DNA from: Thoreauomyces humboldtii
Lineage: Eukaryota > Chytridiomycota > Chytridiomycetes > Spizellomycetales > Powellomycetaceae
DNA length: 25,765 nt
Assembly (NCBI GenBank): GCA_027596035.1
Contig: JADGJA010000289.1
Location: 1 to 25,765, forward strand
Direction: 5' to 3'
Part shown: one piece after another, positions 1 to 9,158 of the stretch
How positions within the stretch are numbered: position 1 is the first letter of the stretch
Layout of the letters: every line of letters begins with the position of its first letter
Program-made: the position numbers and the translations under genes
Notes under the pieces: model-generated
What the model was told of the DNA's origin: nothing
Seen by the model: the letters and a program-made list of their open reading frames with translations, nothing else
Databases searched by the model: none

Positions 1-300
1 AGGAATGACAGAGAGAGACCACCAGGAGGCTACGGGTCCGCTCAAGGCCACCACTCACGGGTCGACCCAGTACACTGCTTCACGGGACAAGTACTGTGAT
101 CTGGCAGGTTGCAATGGGCATGCATCTCCACCCGGCCACAGACGAAATAGCCATTTTGCAAGGTAATCTGCTCTGGGACACTTGTGTTTCTTTGACGTTC
201 AAGTTGACCCTTTCACGGCAAATAAAATTCGATAGCTTTGATCTACGTGCAAATTCTGCTGCATTATATTTGCAAAACCGATCTTTCACGCATCGAAAGC
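1..300. other. No supported gene; possible tail of an upstream gene
   Basis: The first 33 codons of plus frame 1 are open and end at a TGA at about 97-99, so the extreme 3' end of a plus-strand gene could run into the window. The peptide is short and I do not recognise it. The remainder, up to the tRNA, is AT-richer than the genes and shows no convincing coding signal. Confidence 0.3.
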
Positions 301-372
301 GGCTCAGTGGTTTAGTGGTATAATACTCGCTTAGGGTGCGAGTGGTCCGGAGTTCGATTCTCCGCTGAGCCC
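301..372 (+). tRNA. tRNA-Pro (anticodon AGG)
   Basis: The sequence folds as a complete cloverleaf. The 7-bp acceptor stem pairs 301-307 with 365-371, leaving C372 as discriminator base. The anticodon stem pairs 326-330 (CTCGC) with 338-342 (GCGAG). The loop TTAGGGT puts anticodon AGG at 333-335, which reads proline CCU/CCC codons by wobble. The T stem pairs 348-352 (CGGAG) with 360-364 (CTCCG) around the TTCGATT loop, which also forms the internal B box. There is no intron and no encoded CCA. The anticodon arm matches the eukaryotic tRNA-Pro(AGG) pattern. Confidence 0.97.
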
Positions 373-385
373 CGTGTATAATATC

Positions 386-389
386 TTTT
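386..389 (+). terminator. Pol III T-run terminator of tRNA-Pro
   Basis: A TTTT run lies 13 bases after the mature tRNA end, as expected for RNA polymerase III termination. It is the minimum length for a terminator. Confidence 0.6.
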
Positions 390-807
390 GATGGGCAACG
401 ATGGGGAGGCTGCGTCAGATCTGGCTCTTGGTGTGAGGGGCCGAGCCACGATGCTTTTGGTGTGTAAGGTGGGGGCGCCGGAAAGGGATCAGCGTTCTGA
501 AGCGCAGGGAACCCGTACTGATGCGCAGGAAAAAAGTGCACCTTCAAAGTGGCCTCTCTCAACCCGTCGTTAGACACTCGTACTGTCGGCGGAACGTATG
601 CGCAAGTTGCGGCGCAACCCGCCGTTTTCTCCTCGTACCTTCCCTCGCTTTCGATGCAGTGACCCGAAAGAGAGACACTCCCAAGAACCGAGATCGGGTG
701 GACCCAGACTTGAAAAAGAAAAATCACCGGGATTTCCTGATTCATGAACTAGCCAGATCCAAAACCGTTTTCCCCGTCCCTCACGCCCTGCTCTAATCTT
801 TTCTTTT
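390..807. other. Intergenic; 3' flank of the proline-rich gene
   Basis: Short open frames on both strands have no recognisable product. The segment probably carries the 3' untranslated region of the minus-strand gene that ends at 808. Confidence 0.5.
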
Positions 808-3236
808 TCATGGATGGGGATGGGGATGGGGATGTGGATAGTATCTCTGATGCGGCGGAGGTGGAGGTGGAGGGTACGTTGACTGTCCGTGATGTTGCGG
901 CGACGGGTATCGTTGCATGTACTGACCATGGTGAGCCGCCACGTTATGCGGGGATGGGACTGATGGCGGTGGCGGTGGTCTCGGGGGATAGTAACCGACC
1001 GGAGGGTTATGACTGTGGTATTGATGTTGCTGTTGATGCTGATATGCGGGATATTGGTGGGTTGAGAACGGACGATGATGTGAGTGATGCTGTTGTTGTT
1101 GATGCGGATGCGGTTGTTGATGATATGATGGTGGTTGCGGTGGAGGTGGAGGAGGGTATCGATATCCCTGGTAAGGTTGGTACGGTGGAGTGTAGGGTAC
1201 CGAAGGAGGTGCTGGCTGTGGTGGATAGCCATACGGTCTTACAGCGTATGCGGGACGTCCTTGATGATAAGCAGACGATGCGGTCGGGTTCGAGGGGTAA
1301 TTGGCATAGGGTGTTTGTGGATGTGTTGGTGGTTGAGTGATGCCTGTATGCACGGGTGGAGGTGGAGGAGGAGGGTGAGAACTACTGTGATATGGATAGT
1401 AGCTTGGAGATGGTAGAGGTCGAAACGCGGGCGAGGAAGTTCGGGCGATCACGGGGGTTTGGACAGGGACAACCACTGGAAGTGGAGAAGCTGGAACTGG
1501 AGCTGGAGCTGGAGCTGGAGGGGGCGGTGGACCGACCGTTGAGCCTAGTGGATGAATGGGTTGGGCGGCTTGACGTTCGGCGATCAGATAACTGATAAGG
1601 ATGTTGCCGGCTTGCGCTTGCAGGTTGTGATCCCCTTTCTGACGTACCACAACAAGAACAAATGAGTAATCTTTCCGTAGAAGCTCGAGGGCAAGTATGC
1701 ATCAACGAACGCCCTTACCGCGCCGCTGTACATGTTGCGATAGCGCTCCTTCTGCTCTTCATAACGCATCAACCGGGTTTGTAGAGCGGGGGATGTGTAG
1801 TCTCCACTGCTCACGCCAGTAGCCTGTCGAATCACAGTGCCATCATGAGCTTTTCGGTCACCGGCACCTTTACTTGTTGTTAAAGACAATTGCATACCCG
1901 ATGCTTGAAGCCGGGAACAGGGTACCAAGGGGCATGACCGCCTGGTCCTCTTCGTTTCGAGGGCGGGGTATCCGCGGAATTGCTTGCGTCGGACAGTCTC
2001 TTGCGCGCCGTCTGCAACAACAACGTGTGTCGATGACATTCATGAGCAAAAGAAGGAGAGAAGTAACGCCGAGTGCTTGAGAATTCAGTATGTTAATCGC
2101 ATTACCCGCTTTATTATAGCACTGGGCTGGGCCGATTGCTCAGCAAAACCAACACGAGAAATGGCAGAGCCTGAAGGCTCGGGCTCGTCGAGCACTTCGA
2201 TAGGCTTGGTTGCGGCAATGTCGATGACGGCGCGATGTCTGGACGGCCGTCGCTCTGCGTGATCAGCAACATGAATAGGAGACTTTGGCTTCTTGGTCTC
2301 TTTCTGAAAGAAGACCATCAAAAAGGATACGATGAAGGCAATGCCGACAGATGGTCAGCAAGGAAAATGGAATCCCCATGCGAACATGGAAACCTCAGCG
2401 ACTCGTCAAGAAGCGATACTCACGGTCTTGGAATGTTTACGCCGCGAGTTAGACTCGGCAGCCACGGTTGAAGCGTCGCTCAAGATGCTCGCGGAAGGAA
2501 CACTGATGCGCTCGGTAACCATCGCCTTCCTGCTCTTGTGACGAGGTTGAGGAGCAGTTGTCGCTGTGAGAGGACGCGACATGTCCGTCGCGACATCCGT
2601 CGCAGGGATCAAGGACTCGGTAGAGCCTTGAGATTGTTGATATGCTGATTGTAAGGGTGTTTGTGGTGGTAGAGTGGTGCGCGGAGCATCGTCGACGCGA
2701 AGGCTGTAGAGAGGATGACTGGACTGCGTCCCAGACAGTTCAAGGAGAGACGATGCGACGGCGGCGAGGGCGTCAAGTGTTGAGGAACGGTCCTCTGAAG
2801 GAGGATCCTGTGGCCGCGGTGCCTCGGACGGTACGATGGGTATTGTTTCAATAGTGGAACGATCTGGCGCCCGATGCATGTGCTGTTGAGCTGGCTCATC
2901 TCTCGGATGATCTGGCTGCTTCAGGGATTCATCTGCTTGCTGAGAAGCAGAAGTGGGCAGAGGGTGCTGCTGAGGGTACGGGGGAGGCCTGTGCGCTGGT
3001 GAATGGAGATACGCCGGGGGATATCCGTAACGTGGTTGTTGCGGCGGATACCATGGCGGCCCTCTTACTGACGGATACTGATATGTTGACGGGTACGGGT
3101 AGGAATGTTGCGGATGCGAGGAAGGAGGCTGTCGTGGCGGATACGGATTCGTGAAGGAGGCTGATGCCGACGGATGATTGGGATCAGGCGTAGCGGGGTA
3201 TCCGTAAGGGAGCCGATATGGCGGCCGACCGTACAT
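808..3236 (-). CDS. Pro/Tyr/Gln-rich probable nuclear protein (five exons)
   Basis: The exons I infer are 3236-2424, 2303-2106, 2011-1898, 1823-1719 and 1638-808. All four introns (120, 94, 74 and 80 bp) have GT..AG ends and fall in phase 0, giving about 686 residues. The N-terminal ~110 residues are a P/Y/Q-rich disordered tract. The middle (about 340-400) has basic clusters such as KRTARKR and PSKRRGPG that look like a bipartite nuclear signal. A more ordered, charged segment follows (about 380-440, with RYEEQKERYRNMYSG and NILISYLIAERQ), and then a C-terminal P/H/Q/Y-rich tail ending in HP repeats. I do not recognise the family. A chromatin or RNA-associated scaffold is only a guess. The start is uncertain: the frame stays open for about 29 codons upstream of Met 3236, and an acceptor-like CCTGGTCAG just upstream leaves room for a missing 5' exon. 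Confidence 0.72.
1491..1520 (+). repeat. Hexanucleotide tandem repeat inside coding sequence
   Basis: Five CTGGAR units in tandem encode the alternating Pro-Ala run of the proline-rich protein on the opposite strand. It is a likely source of length polymorphism. Confidence 0.8.
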
Positions 3237-4377
3237 GCAGATTGATTGCGATGTATTCGATGCAAGAATTGACTGACCAGGGCCGCCGGACCGTGTGTTG
3301 GGAGCGCCTCAGTTGCTCAAGAGACCGATGCTTTGGTCGATCCGACCGTTTCCTGGCGGGCACGAGGTGAGGTGGAACGAGAGCGGACCGACTTTTGGGA
3401 TGAACGATGCAAGCCAGGACAATCTGGGAGAGGACTATACCCCAGCGCGTGGCGCACAGGCCGCGCACGACCGAGGAAGAGGGAAGAGGATAGTCGCGGG
3501 AAAAACGGAGCGGTGCACTCACGCCCCAAGAGAGGGAAAAGGGAGAGGGAGAGAAGGGTTTCGGTAATGAAAACGGAGAAGTGCGATGAGAGAAGTGTGA
3601 TGAGAGAAGTGTGAGAAAAGTAAGACGAAGTGTGATGGAGAACTCCCCCGCCGTGTGAGTGGTAGCAGAGGTTCCGCCCCTGCGTCAACCCAGAGAAGGG
3701 CAGCAGAGAGGGAGAGAGAGAGGGCAAAGGGCAAAGGGAAGGCGAAGGGGTCGGTGGGGGGGGGGCCAGAAGAGGATCCTTGCCAGGTGGCCGGGTTCTA
3801 AATCGTGGGACAAGGGTTTCGCGAAATCTCGGTACTCTCCGTACCGTCCTCTTGGCTCCATTGTCGGCACCGTCCGAGAGCGTGAACGACGCATGGGTAA
3901 ACGCGTCGATCCGGGTTCTCAAAGCGACTGGATAGGGCTAGGGCTGGACGCGTGCCAGCGTGCCGAGGGGAGCGTGCCCGAGGTCACGTTACCAAGGTAC
4001 CAGCCGGGAAAAGCATCCCCTCAACAGTTTTTGCTCCCTGCACCGTCTGCCTGGTATCACTTGCCTTGTGCAGCTTTACCACCACCACGGATGTCAACCA
4101 GTATCAACGGCGGCCCACTTCCTTCAACAAGATCGTCCTAGTGTACGTATCGGGTGGGATGATCATTTCGATGACTGAACAGTCTGGAACTAACAGCCAA
4201 GCACAAGCATTCGCGCATCCCGTAGCGTGTTGCTCATGCAACTGACTATACACGAGTCGCAGTTTCCCTGCATCGAATACGAGCGTCACGCGACCCGAAG
4301 GGGGCCCTTCATTGCCAGCCAGAATAAAAAGTGCCTGATACGTCTTTGACACGAGAAATGACTCCCGACGCCCGCCG
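3237..4377. other. 1.1-kb intergenic region, purine-rich on the plus strand
   Basis: It lies upstream of the proline-rich gene and downstream of the LYR gene. About 3480-3780 is strongly purine-rich on the plus strand (pyrimidine-rich on the coding strand of the proline-rich gene), as in many fungal promoters and 5' leaders. Open frames here are low-complexity S/L/P or R/G/E and look like by-products of this bias. It could hide an unrecognised 5' exon of the proline-rich gene. Confidence 0.5.
3585..3612 (+). repeat. Perfect 14-bp tandem duplication
   Basis: GATGAGAGAAGTGT occurs twice back to back (3585-3598 and 3599-3612), followed by a partial GAGA-AAGT copy. It sits in the purine-rich tract upstream of the proline-rich gene. 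Confidence 0.85.
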
Positions 4378-4862
4378 TCACTTCCGGGAGTCAACGGGAG
4401 GTGCTGCCCGCTTTCCCCATTTCTTTCCCCGGTTTGCCCATCGTCCAAAGTGCCCGGCAGGCGGATTGTAGATGTCGACGGGGATGATGAGCTGGCCCTC
4501 CCTCTCCGCCAACCGCCGCAGATGCTCGGCCTGCAGCTGTAGGTTGTCCAGCATCGTCTCCCCGTACGAAAGGTACCATTCGGCGGACCCGTCCTGAGCG
4601 ATCCCCTCGGATGCCGAGGTGGTCGGGGCTGTTCTGGCGTCTCGAAACTCTGCACGTATCCTGCGCGCCACCGTGTCTTGCTTCTCTGGGTTTGGAAGTT
4701 GCTTCGCCGTCTGCTCGGTGGGGAGATGGGGAGGAGGGAAATGTGAGACTGGGATGCACATGTCATCTCGTGCGTTCTTTGCCAGAAGCTTTGCAAGCTT
4801 GGTTTTCAGCTCACCCTCAGTAGCTGCTTGTACAACGCAAGGGCTGCGGATCGGTGGGTCAT
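4378..4862 (-). CDS. LYR-motif (Complex1_LYR family) mitochondrial protein
   Basis: Two exons, 4862-4815 (16 codons) and 4710-4378, are joined across a 104-bp GTGAGC..GAGCAG intron in phase 0. The product is 126 residues. It starts with an LYR-type helix, with the motif as LALYKQLLR (L10-Y11-K12, Lys for the usual Arg). Downstream are the family's conserved basic stretch ARRIRAEFR with Phe38, and a helix ending DNLQLQAEHLRRL. LYR proteins are small matrix adaptors that bind acyl-ACP and assist Fe-S cluster transfer or respiratory complex assembly. Which LYRM this is cannot be decided from the sequence; the C-terminal basic tail after about 95 is not diagnostic. The tiny first exon carries the signature motif, so the gene is easy to miss by automatic calling. 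Confidence 0.82.
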
Positions 4863-5094
4863 GGAAGGACTTTCATGAGAGGGACCTTGCGGTGAAGACG
4901 GCGAGGACTGAGCAAAGTTCCGAGTCGTTAAACAAAGCCAGGAGCAATCGCTGCTACTGTAGCCCTTGTTGTCGGGTCATCTTCTGTAGCATAGCCACCA
5001 AGATGATGAGCCATACCCGGGTACCGGTACATTCCTCGAACGAATCCTTCCCCGTTCTGGCACCCGCACTTTCACCGCCCATGCTCATGCAAAC

Positions 5095-5393
5095 ATGAAA
5101 CGCAGTGCTCTCTTCCTGACCATCCGTTTGCTCTCTCCAGCGCTATCATGCTTGCCAAACCAACTTACGCTGGACCGCTGCTTGGTCTCGCAAGCTACGG
5201 GGCATGTCAAACTGCCTGCAATATCGTTTGGGTCACCTGTTGCGCCACTGCCGGCGTTGTAGCCGGTATGTGTGAACGCACTTTCCCGCTCTAAGCTCAT
5301 TCCAAAATTTCATCAGGTACGGTTAGCGCGGGTGCAGGTATCCCAGCTACCGTTACGGGTAGCATCTCTTTTAAAATCCTTCGAGCCCGATGA
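5095..5393 (+). pseudogene. Decayed small Cys-rich secreted-type protein (Zys3-like family)
   Basis: Plus-strand frames encode the hallmarks of the small fungal Cys-rich family related to zygote-specific Zys3: YAGPLLGLASYGACQTAC, then VWVTCCATAGVVAG, and after a 51-bp intron (5266-5316, GTATGT..CATCAG, phase 1) TVSAGAGIPATV. Read from Met 5148 it makes 64 residues with C20, C24, C31 and C32. Two features suggest decay. A signal-peptide-like start (Met 5095, KRSALFLTIRLLSPALS) lies directly upstream but is out of frame by one base. The usual Cys-containing C-terminal segment is replaced by a short unrelated tail ending at TGA 5391-5393. Family assignment is from remembered motif pattern. A shortened functional gene starting at 5148 is possible. 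Confidence 0.6.
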
Positions 5394-6273
5394 GCACGAG
5401 CTGTATCTGTGACGTGAAGGAGAAGGGGCATTATTGAGGAAGAAGTGGTAGCATAATGGTATGGCCAGGACGCGATGTGACTTGACGGCGGGTTGTTGAG
5501 GATCTCTCCTGCAACTCCACCGTCGCGGTCTCGAAGCGGACTTGCACTTGTCCCCAGGGCAGGAGACAATAAATTAATTCAGCTTCAAGCGACCAGAATT
5601 CCTATGTATCGTGCGACAGAAGTTGATCGTCTTGATGGTTGGAGCCTGGTGGCTCGAAGTACCTGGACCGTACTTGCCAAACTGCGATCCGTCGGTCCAA
5701 ACGTTTGTTACAGCGAGAGACTGTCCAACATGCATGATTACCCTCCCCCGCATAAAGCTTACGATTTACTGAACAGGACGCCGCGCCTTCCCCACGAGGC
5801 TCGGCCCGCCCCTTTCCTTCTGTTCCCCCATCCTTGGGGAAAGTCTCGCCCTCCAGCGTTGGGGCAAGAGACCTTGTCCGTCGCTCCTACAGGCCAATAC
5901 CGTTAACAGGCGACTCTGTGACTTTGAAAGTGACCACACGCTGAAAGAGTTGCAAAAACTCGCGCTAATTACCACTACAGGAGATCTCTTTCCTCCATCT
6001 CTCACGCGACGAGGCGGATGCCAGTCTGGCCTTATTACCAGGAATGTATTTGTACTAGCCTCACACTGAGTTGTTCTTGTGTTCGGGTCTAACGTGTCCT
6101 TCGACCATGCGTTTGGTTCCACAACGTTCGCTACGGGCCGTCAGCCGGCAGGCGAATGCTAAGGAACGATGGATCGAACGGCCATCACTTTCTGAAAGAT
6201 TGAACGAATCTGGAGTCAGTGCCTTCAGACAAAGACCAATCGACGACAATGTTCGCAAAAAGAGGATGGAGGC
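5394..6273. other. 880-bp region without a recognisable gene
   Basis: Open frames up to 137 codons exist, but their peptides lack domain-like composition and no splice pairing gave a credible product. The right end probably includes the 3' untranslated region of the MYND gene. A GC-rich palindromic patch lies at about 5825-5893. Confidence 0.5.
5825..5893. other. Two adjacent stem-loop-forming inverted repeats
   Basis: TTCCCCCATCCTTGGGGAA can pair as TTCCCC/GGGGAA. The next bases, GTCTCGCCC (from about 5843) with GGGCAAGAGAC, pair as a second hairpin. A loosely similar arrangement occurs at about 15197-15251 on the other strand. Function is unknown. Confidence 0.35.
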
Positions 6274-7160
6274 TTACTTCGCGTCGTACTGTTGGCACCA
6301 TTTGGAGATGGATAAATCTGCTGCTTCCCTTTGTACCGTTCCCCTCACGATGGTGAAGGTAGGCCGGAAAGAGAGATCCTCAGCCAAATCAGGCCGGCAG
6401 CGACCTCCGTCTTCGCGTTGGGGAAACCCTGCCAGCTCCCCGTACAATGCATCCACCTCAGACCACCGAGTCGGGCCCCGATTTATCAGTTGCGTCATCA
6501 TGTCGCCGAAGGTGCTGGTCACGGAATCGAGGGTAGGTGGCAGGTAAAGTCCTTCGCCGCACAGGCCATCCTTGGTGACGCGGTAGGTCTGTAGACGGTA
6601 GACGCCATCTCCACCAGCTTTTAAGAGAGTTGCACGGTGTTCGTACGTGGGGTCCGGCGAGTATGGGTTAACGTAGCCCAGAAAGAGAATGTCGACATCG
6701 ACATCGGCTACGGGATTTGCGAAGAAGTTTCGGAGAGTTTGCAAGCTGGTCTTGTTGTACGATCTCCTAGAGACCTCTTCCCTGACTTTCCTTTCCTCCG
6801 CATCGAAGCTCATCTCAATCTCAATTGGGTTGAGGCCTAGTGCACAGACCAACTGGCATTGAAACATCGTGCAACCGGCATCGCGCAAGCCTGTCGTGGG
6901 AGGATGTCAGTCTTCCGTTCCGGAAACCACGAATTTGCCATGCGGAAGGTGGCGACAAACGTCTCACCAGGATGATTGCTGGCCGTGGTTTCCAGATTCT
7001 TGAGGGCTCGAGGGAACCGATGGAAGGCCTTCTTGTGATCTGACCACCCATTCTTCAAGCAGGCAGGGGAACAAAAGTACGAGCCGGATGTTACGTGAGG
7101 ATTTTTGCATTCAGCGCACTGCAGCGTGGTGGGCTCGCAGCAGACGCTGCAGTTGGGCAT
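6274..7160 (-). CDS. MYND/C6H2-type zinc-finger protein
   Basis: Exons 7160-6968 and 6890-6274 join in phase 1 across a 77-bp GTGAGA..GACAG intron, giving 269 residues. The first 47 residues form a zinc-binding module: C4-x2-C7, C15-x2-C18, C30-x3-C34, then H42-x4-H47 with the MYND-like WSDHKKAFH. The remaining ~220 residues, including VDVDILFLGYVNPYSPDP and a C-terminal region ending KWCQQYDAK, match nothing I know. This layout of one N-terminal MYND-like finger plus an uncharacterised C-terminal domain is common in basidiomycete genomes and usually points to protein-protein interaction. No SET-domain motifs are visible. It is divergently oriented to the RMND1-type gene with a 426-bp shared upstream region. 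Confidence 0.85.
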
Positions 7161-7586
7161 GTCGAGAGGGTTGATCTTGAGGATTGACCTTGCGCGAAGT
7201 GGTATATGATGACTGCCAGAGCGAGCAACAACTAGACCCTGGCTACCTGGCTGTGAGATCGGCGCTTTCGGCAGCTCGTCGGAAGTTCTTCACCAGCTGG
7301 TTGCTGCCTTCCTTTCGGGGTTCGACATGATTGTACTGTACACGTAGTTCCCCTCTTCTTTCGCAAAGGGACATTGCATTCCCCGGGAGGTTCAAACTGC
7401 CTGGACCTCGTCTTTCCCATCATGTCCTTCCGATCCGCAATACAACGGTCGTTATGTAGAGCACCCTCGTGTGTTCAGCCGCCAAAGGTCGAGCATTCGC
7501 GCTGGAGATCAGTTGCTCATTTCCATTCCAGTACTGGGAACTGACTACGTGCACCGTCCTAGCCAGCCGTCGCCTCAACTTTCCTG
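7161..7586. promoter_or_regulatory. Divergent upstream region, MYND gene / RMND1-type gene
   Basis: This 426-bp interval separates two divergent start codons and should hold both promoters. An alternative upstream ATG at 7422 opens about 36 codons that also look like a mitochondrial presequence, but it cannot be joined to the downstream frame without a 32-bp intron. I found no clear TATA box. Confidence 0.5.
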
Positions 7587-8972
7587 ATGTCGCGAGCCTC
7601 ACGCATAGGGACGTACGCTCGACGCGCTGCATTCACCACTTCTGTCAGGGCATGTGCAGAGGCGGTACCCAATCGACGAACAAAGACGAAAAAGAGCGTG
7701 CGAGATGTTGGACGAGAGGACTTGAATGCGTCTTCTGTCCATGTACCACCATCCAAAAAGGTGGGCGATGGATGCCTTGCATAGGTTAGCTAAGCGAGCG
7801 CTCATCCCCTGTCCACAGACGCTACGCGCGACCGGATTCTGCACCGCCGAAGCCTACGATTTCTCTGCCCTTCTTCCTCTTTTGCAACGGAGCTTTGTTC
7901 TTCTCCCTTACATCGCCGATGACGTTTACCACGTCCGACTCATCGCGCCGGAAGACGGCGGGGTGGACCTCACATCCGGGGCCTTCCACGATGCGGAAGC
8001 GTTCATCTTCCGTGACGGGACGTTGGCAACGTGGGGTGCCTCCGAGGAAGCCAACGAAGCGATATTAGCGTTGGTCAAGGCCGCGGAGATCAATAGCTAT
8101 CGAGCACCTGAGACGGAATGGTTCCATTATGGAGTGGACATGGAGCAGTGAGTCGTCGCTTCCCTTCTGATCCCCGACTTGGAGGAAGCTGAGCTCATAC
8201 ATCTTCCACCAGAACGGGGGGTCTCACAGCCGACACGATCCTGATCGGCGACAACGGTCTTCCCGCCACCCAATCCCGTCTCGCCTACTCGTCCGGTCTC
8301 GCGCGCTCCGTCAAGCTCGCGTCGCTCGAGGAGATGCTCGACAGCCACCTGGAGAAGAACCGTCACATCCCTCAGGTCCTCCTCCAGGGTCGCAAGATCC
8401 CTCTCACCCGAGCCCAGGTCCTCCAGAACCTGGGGGAGCTCTTCTCCCTGCGCGGTCACCTCAACCTCCACTCGGAGCTCCTCGACTCGCCCGACTTCTG
8501 CTGGTCGAGCCAGAAGATGGAGGACATCTTCGAAAGGATATCCAGGAACCTGGACGTTCGACCTCGGATCGCCGTGTTCAACAAGAAGCTCGACTACGCC
8601 AACGAGCTCACCGAGGTGATACGGAATCACCTCCACACCCAGCACTCGACCACCCTGGAGTGGGCCATCATCATCCTCATCATGATCGAGGTCGGGTTCC
8701 AGATCTTCCACACGTACGAGGGTTGGGACAGGGAGGGCGGCGGAGGCACCCTGCCGGCGGGAGCCACGAGGAAGGCGGTGGGAGGTGCGACGGGCGGTGG
8801 TGGAACGATGATAGGGACGATCCCGAGTGACTTCTTGGCGGACGATGCCGTCGAGGAACACGCGCCGAAGCAGCCCACCTCGACTGCTGCCCTGTCGGCA
8901 GCAAGGCTGGCCAAGCTGAACGCACAGTCGCGGAGAGATCTTGACGACGATCGAAAGAGTGGAAGAGATTGA
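7587..8972 (+). CDS. RMND1/DUF155 family mitochondrial inner-membrane protein
   Basis: Exons 7587-7760, 7819-8147 and 8213-8972, separated by 58- and 65-bp GT-AG introns, encode 420 residues. The N-terminus is a typical matrix-targeting sequence with Arg residues and RRAAFTTS, a usual processing-site context; this decided the start. DUF155 features follow: ATGFCTAEAYDF, an acidic and hydrophobic core with AEAFIFRDGTLATWG, then WFHYGVDMEQ and LEEMLDSHLEKN. A single membrane segment lies near 317-334 (WAIIILIMIEVGFQIF), placed C-terminally as in human RMND1 and yeast Mrx10. Relatives anchor or support mitochondrial translation at the inner membrane. The tail after about 340 is Gly/Ala-rich and then basic, and is not conserved in the family as I know it. 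Confidence 0.92.
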
Positions 8973-9158
8973 ATGACTTGTGTATATCTGATGAACCGAT
9001 GCAATACCGCAGCATTTCTATATTAGCCAGCCTCGCAGCTTCCTCCCTCACTCAAAAACAAATGTGATCGTTGCTAGATCAGACAAGGGAGACGGACGAG
9101 TCTAAACGCAATGAAGAAGGTGCAAATGAAAAAGTGTCTGTCAGAGTGCTACGCTACG
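8973..9158. other. Convergent 3' intergenic spacer
   Basis: Only 186 bp separate the stop codons of the RMND1-type gene and acetoacetyl-CoA synthetase, so their 3' ends are likely to overlap or abut. I see no gene in it. Confidence 0.6.

Noticed and set aside
570..1232. His/Arg/Ile-rich minus-strand frame of 220 codons
   Set aside because: It overlaps the last exon of the proline-rich gene in another frame; its composition results from the repeat-rich codons.
5440..5470. tRNA-like string GTGGTAGCATAATGGTATGG
   Set aside because: It resembles D-arm sequence, but no acceptor, anticodon or T arm can be drawn around it.
7422..7540. Upstream ATG with presequence-like codons before the RMND1-type gene
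   Set aside because: It meets a stop and can join the downstream frame only through a 32-bp intron, too short; Met 7587 already starts a good mitochondrial presequence.
7763..7784. About 20 bp nearly shared with 15260-15282 (GGCGATGGATGCC..GCA)
   Set aside because: Too short, and one copy lies in an intron and the other in a promoter; probably chance.
8127..8861. 244-codon minus-strand open frame
   Set aside because: Antisense shadow of the third exon of the RMND1-type gene, which has strong family motifs and a membrane segment.
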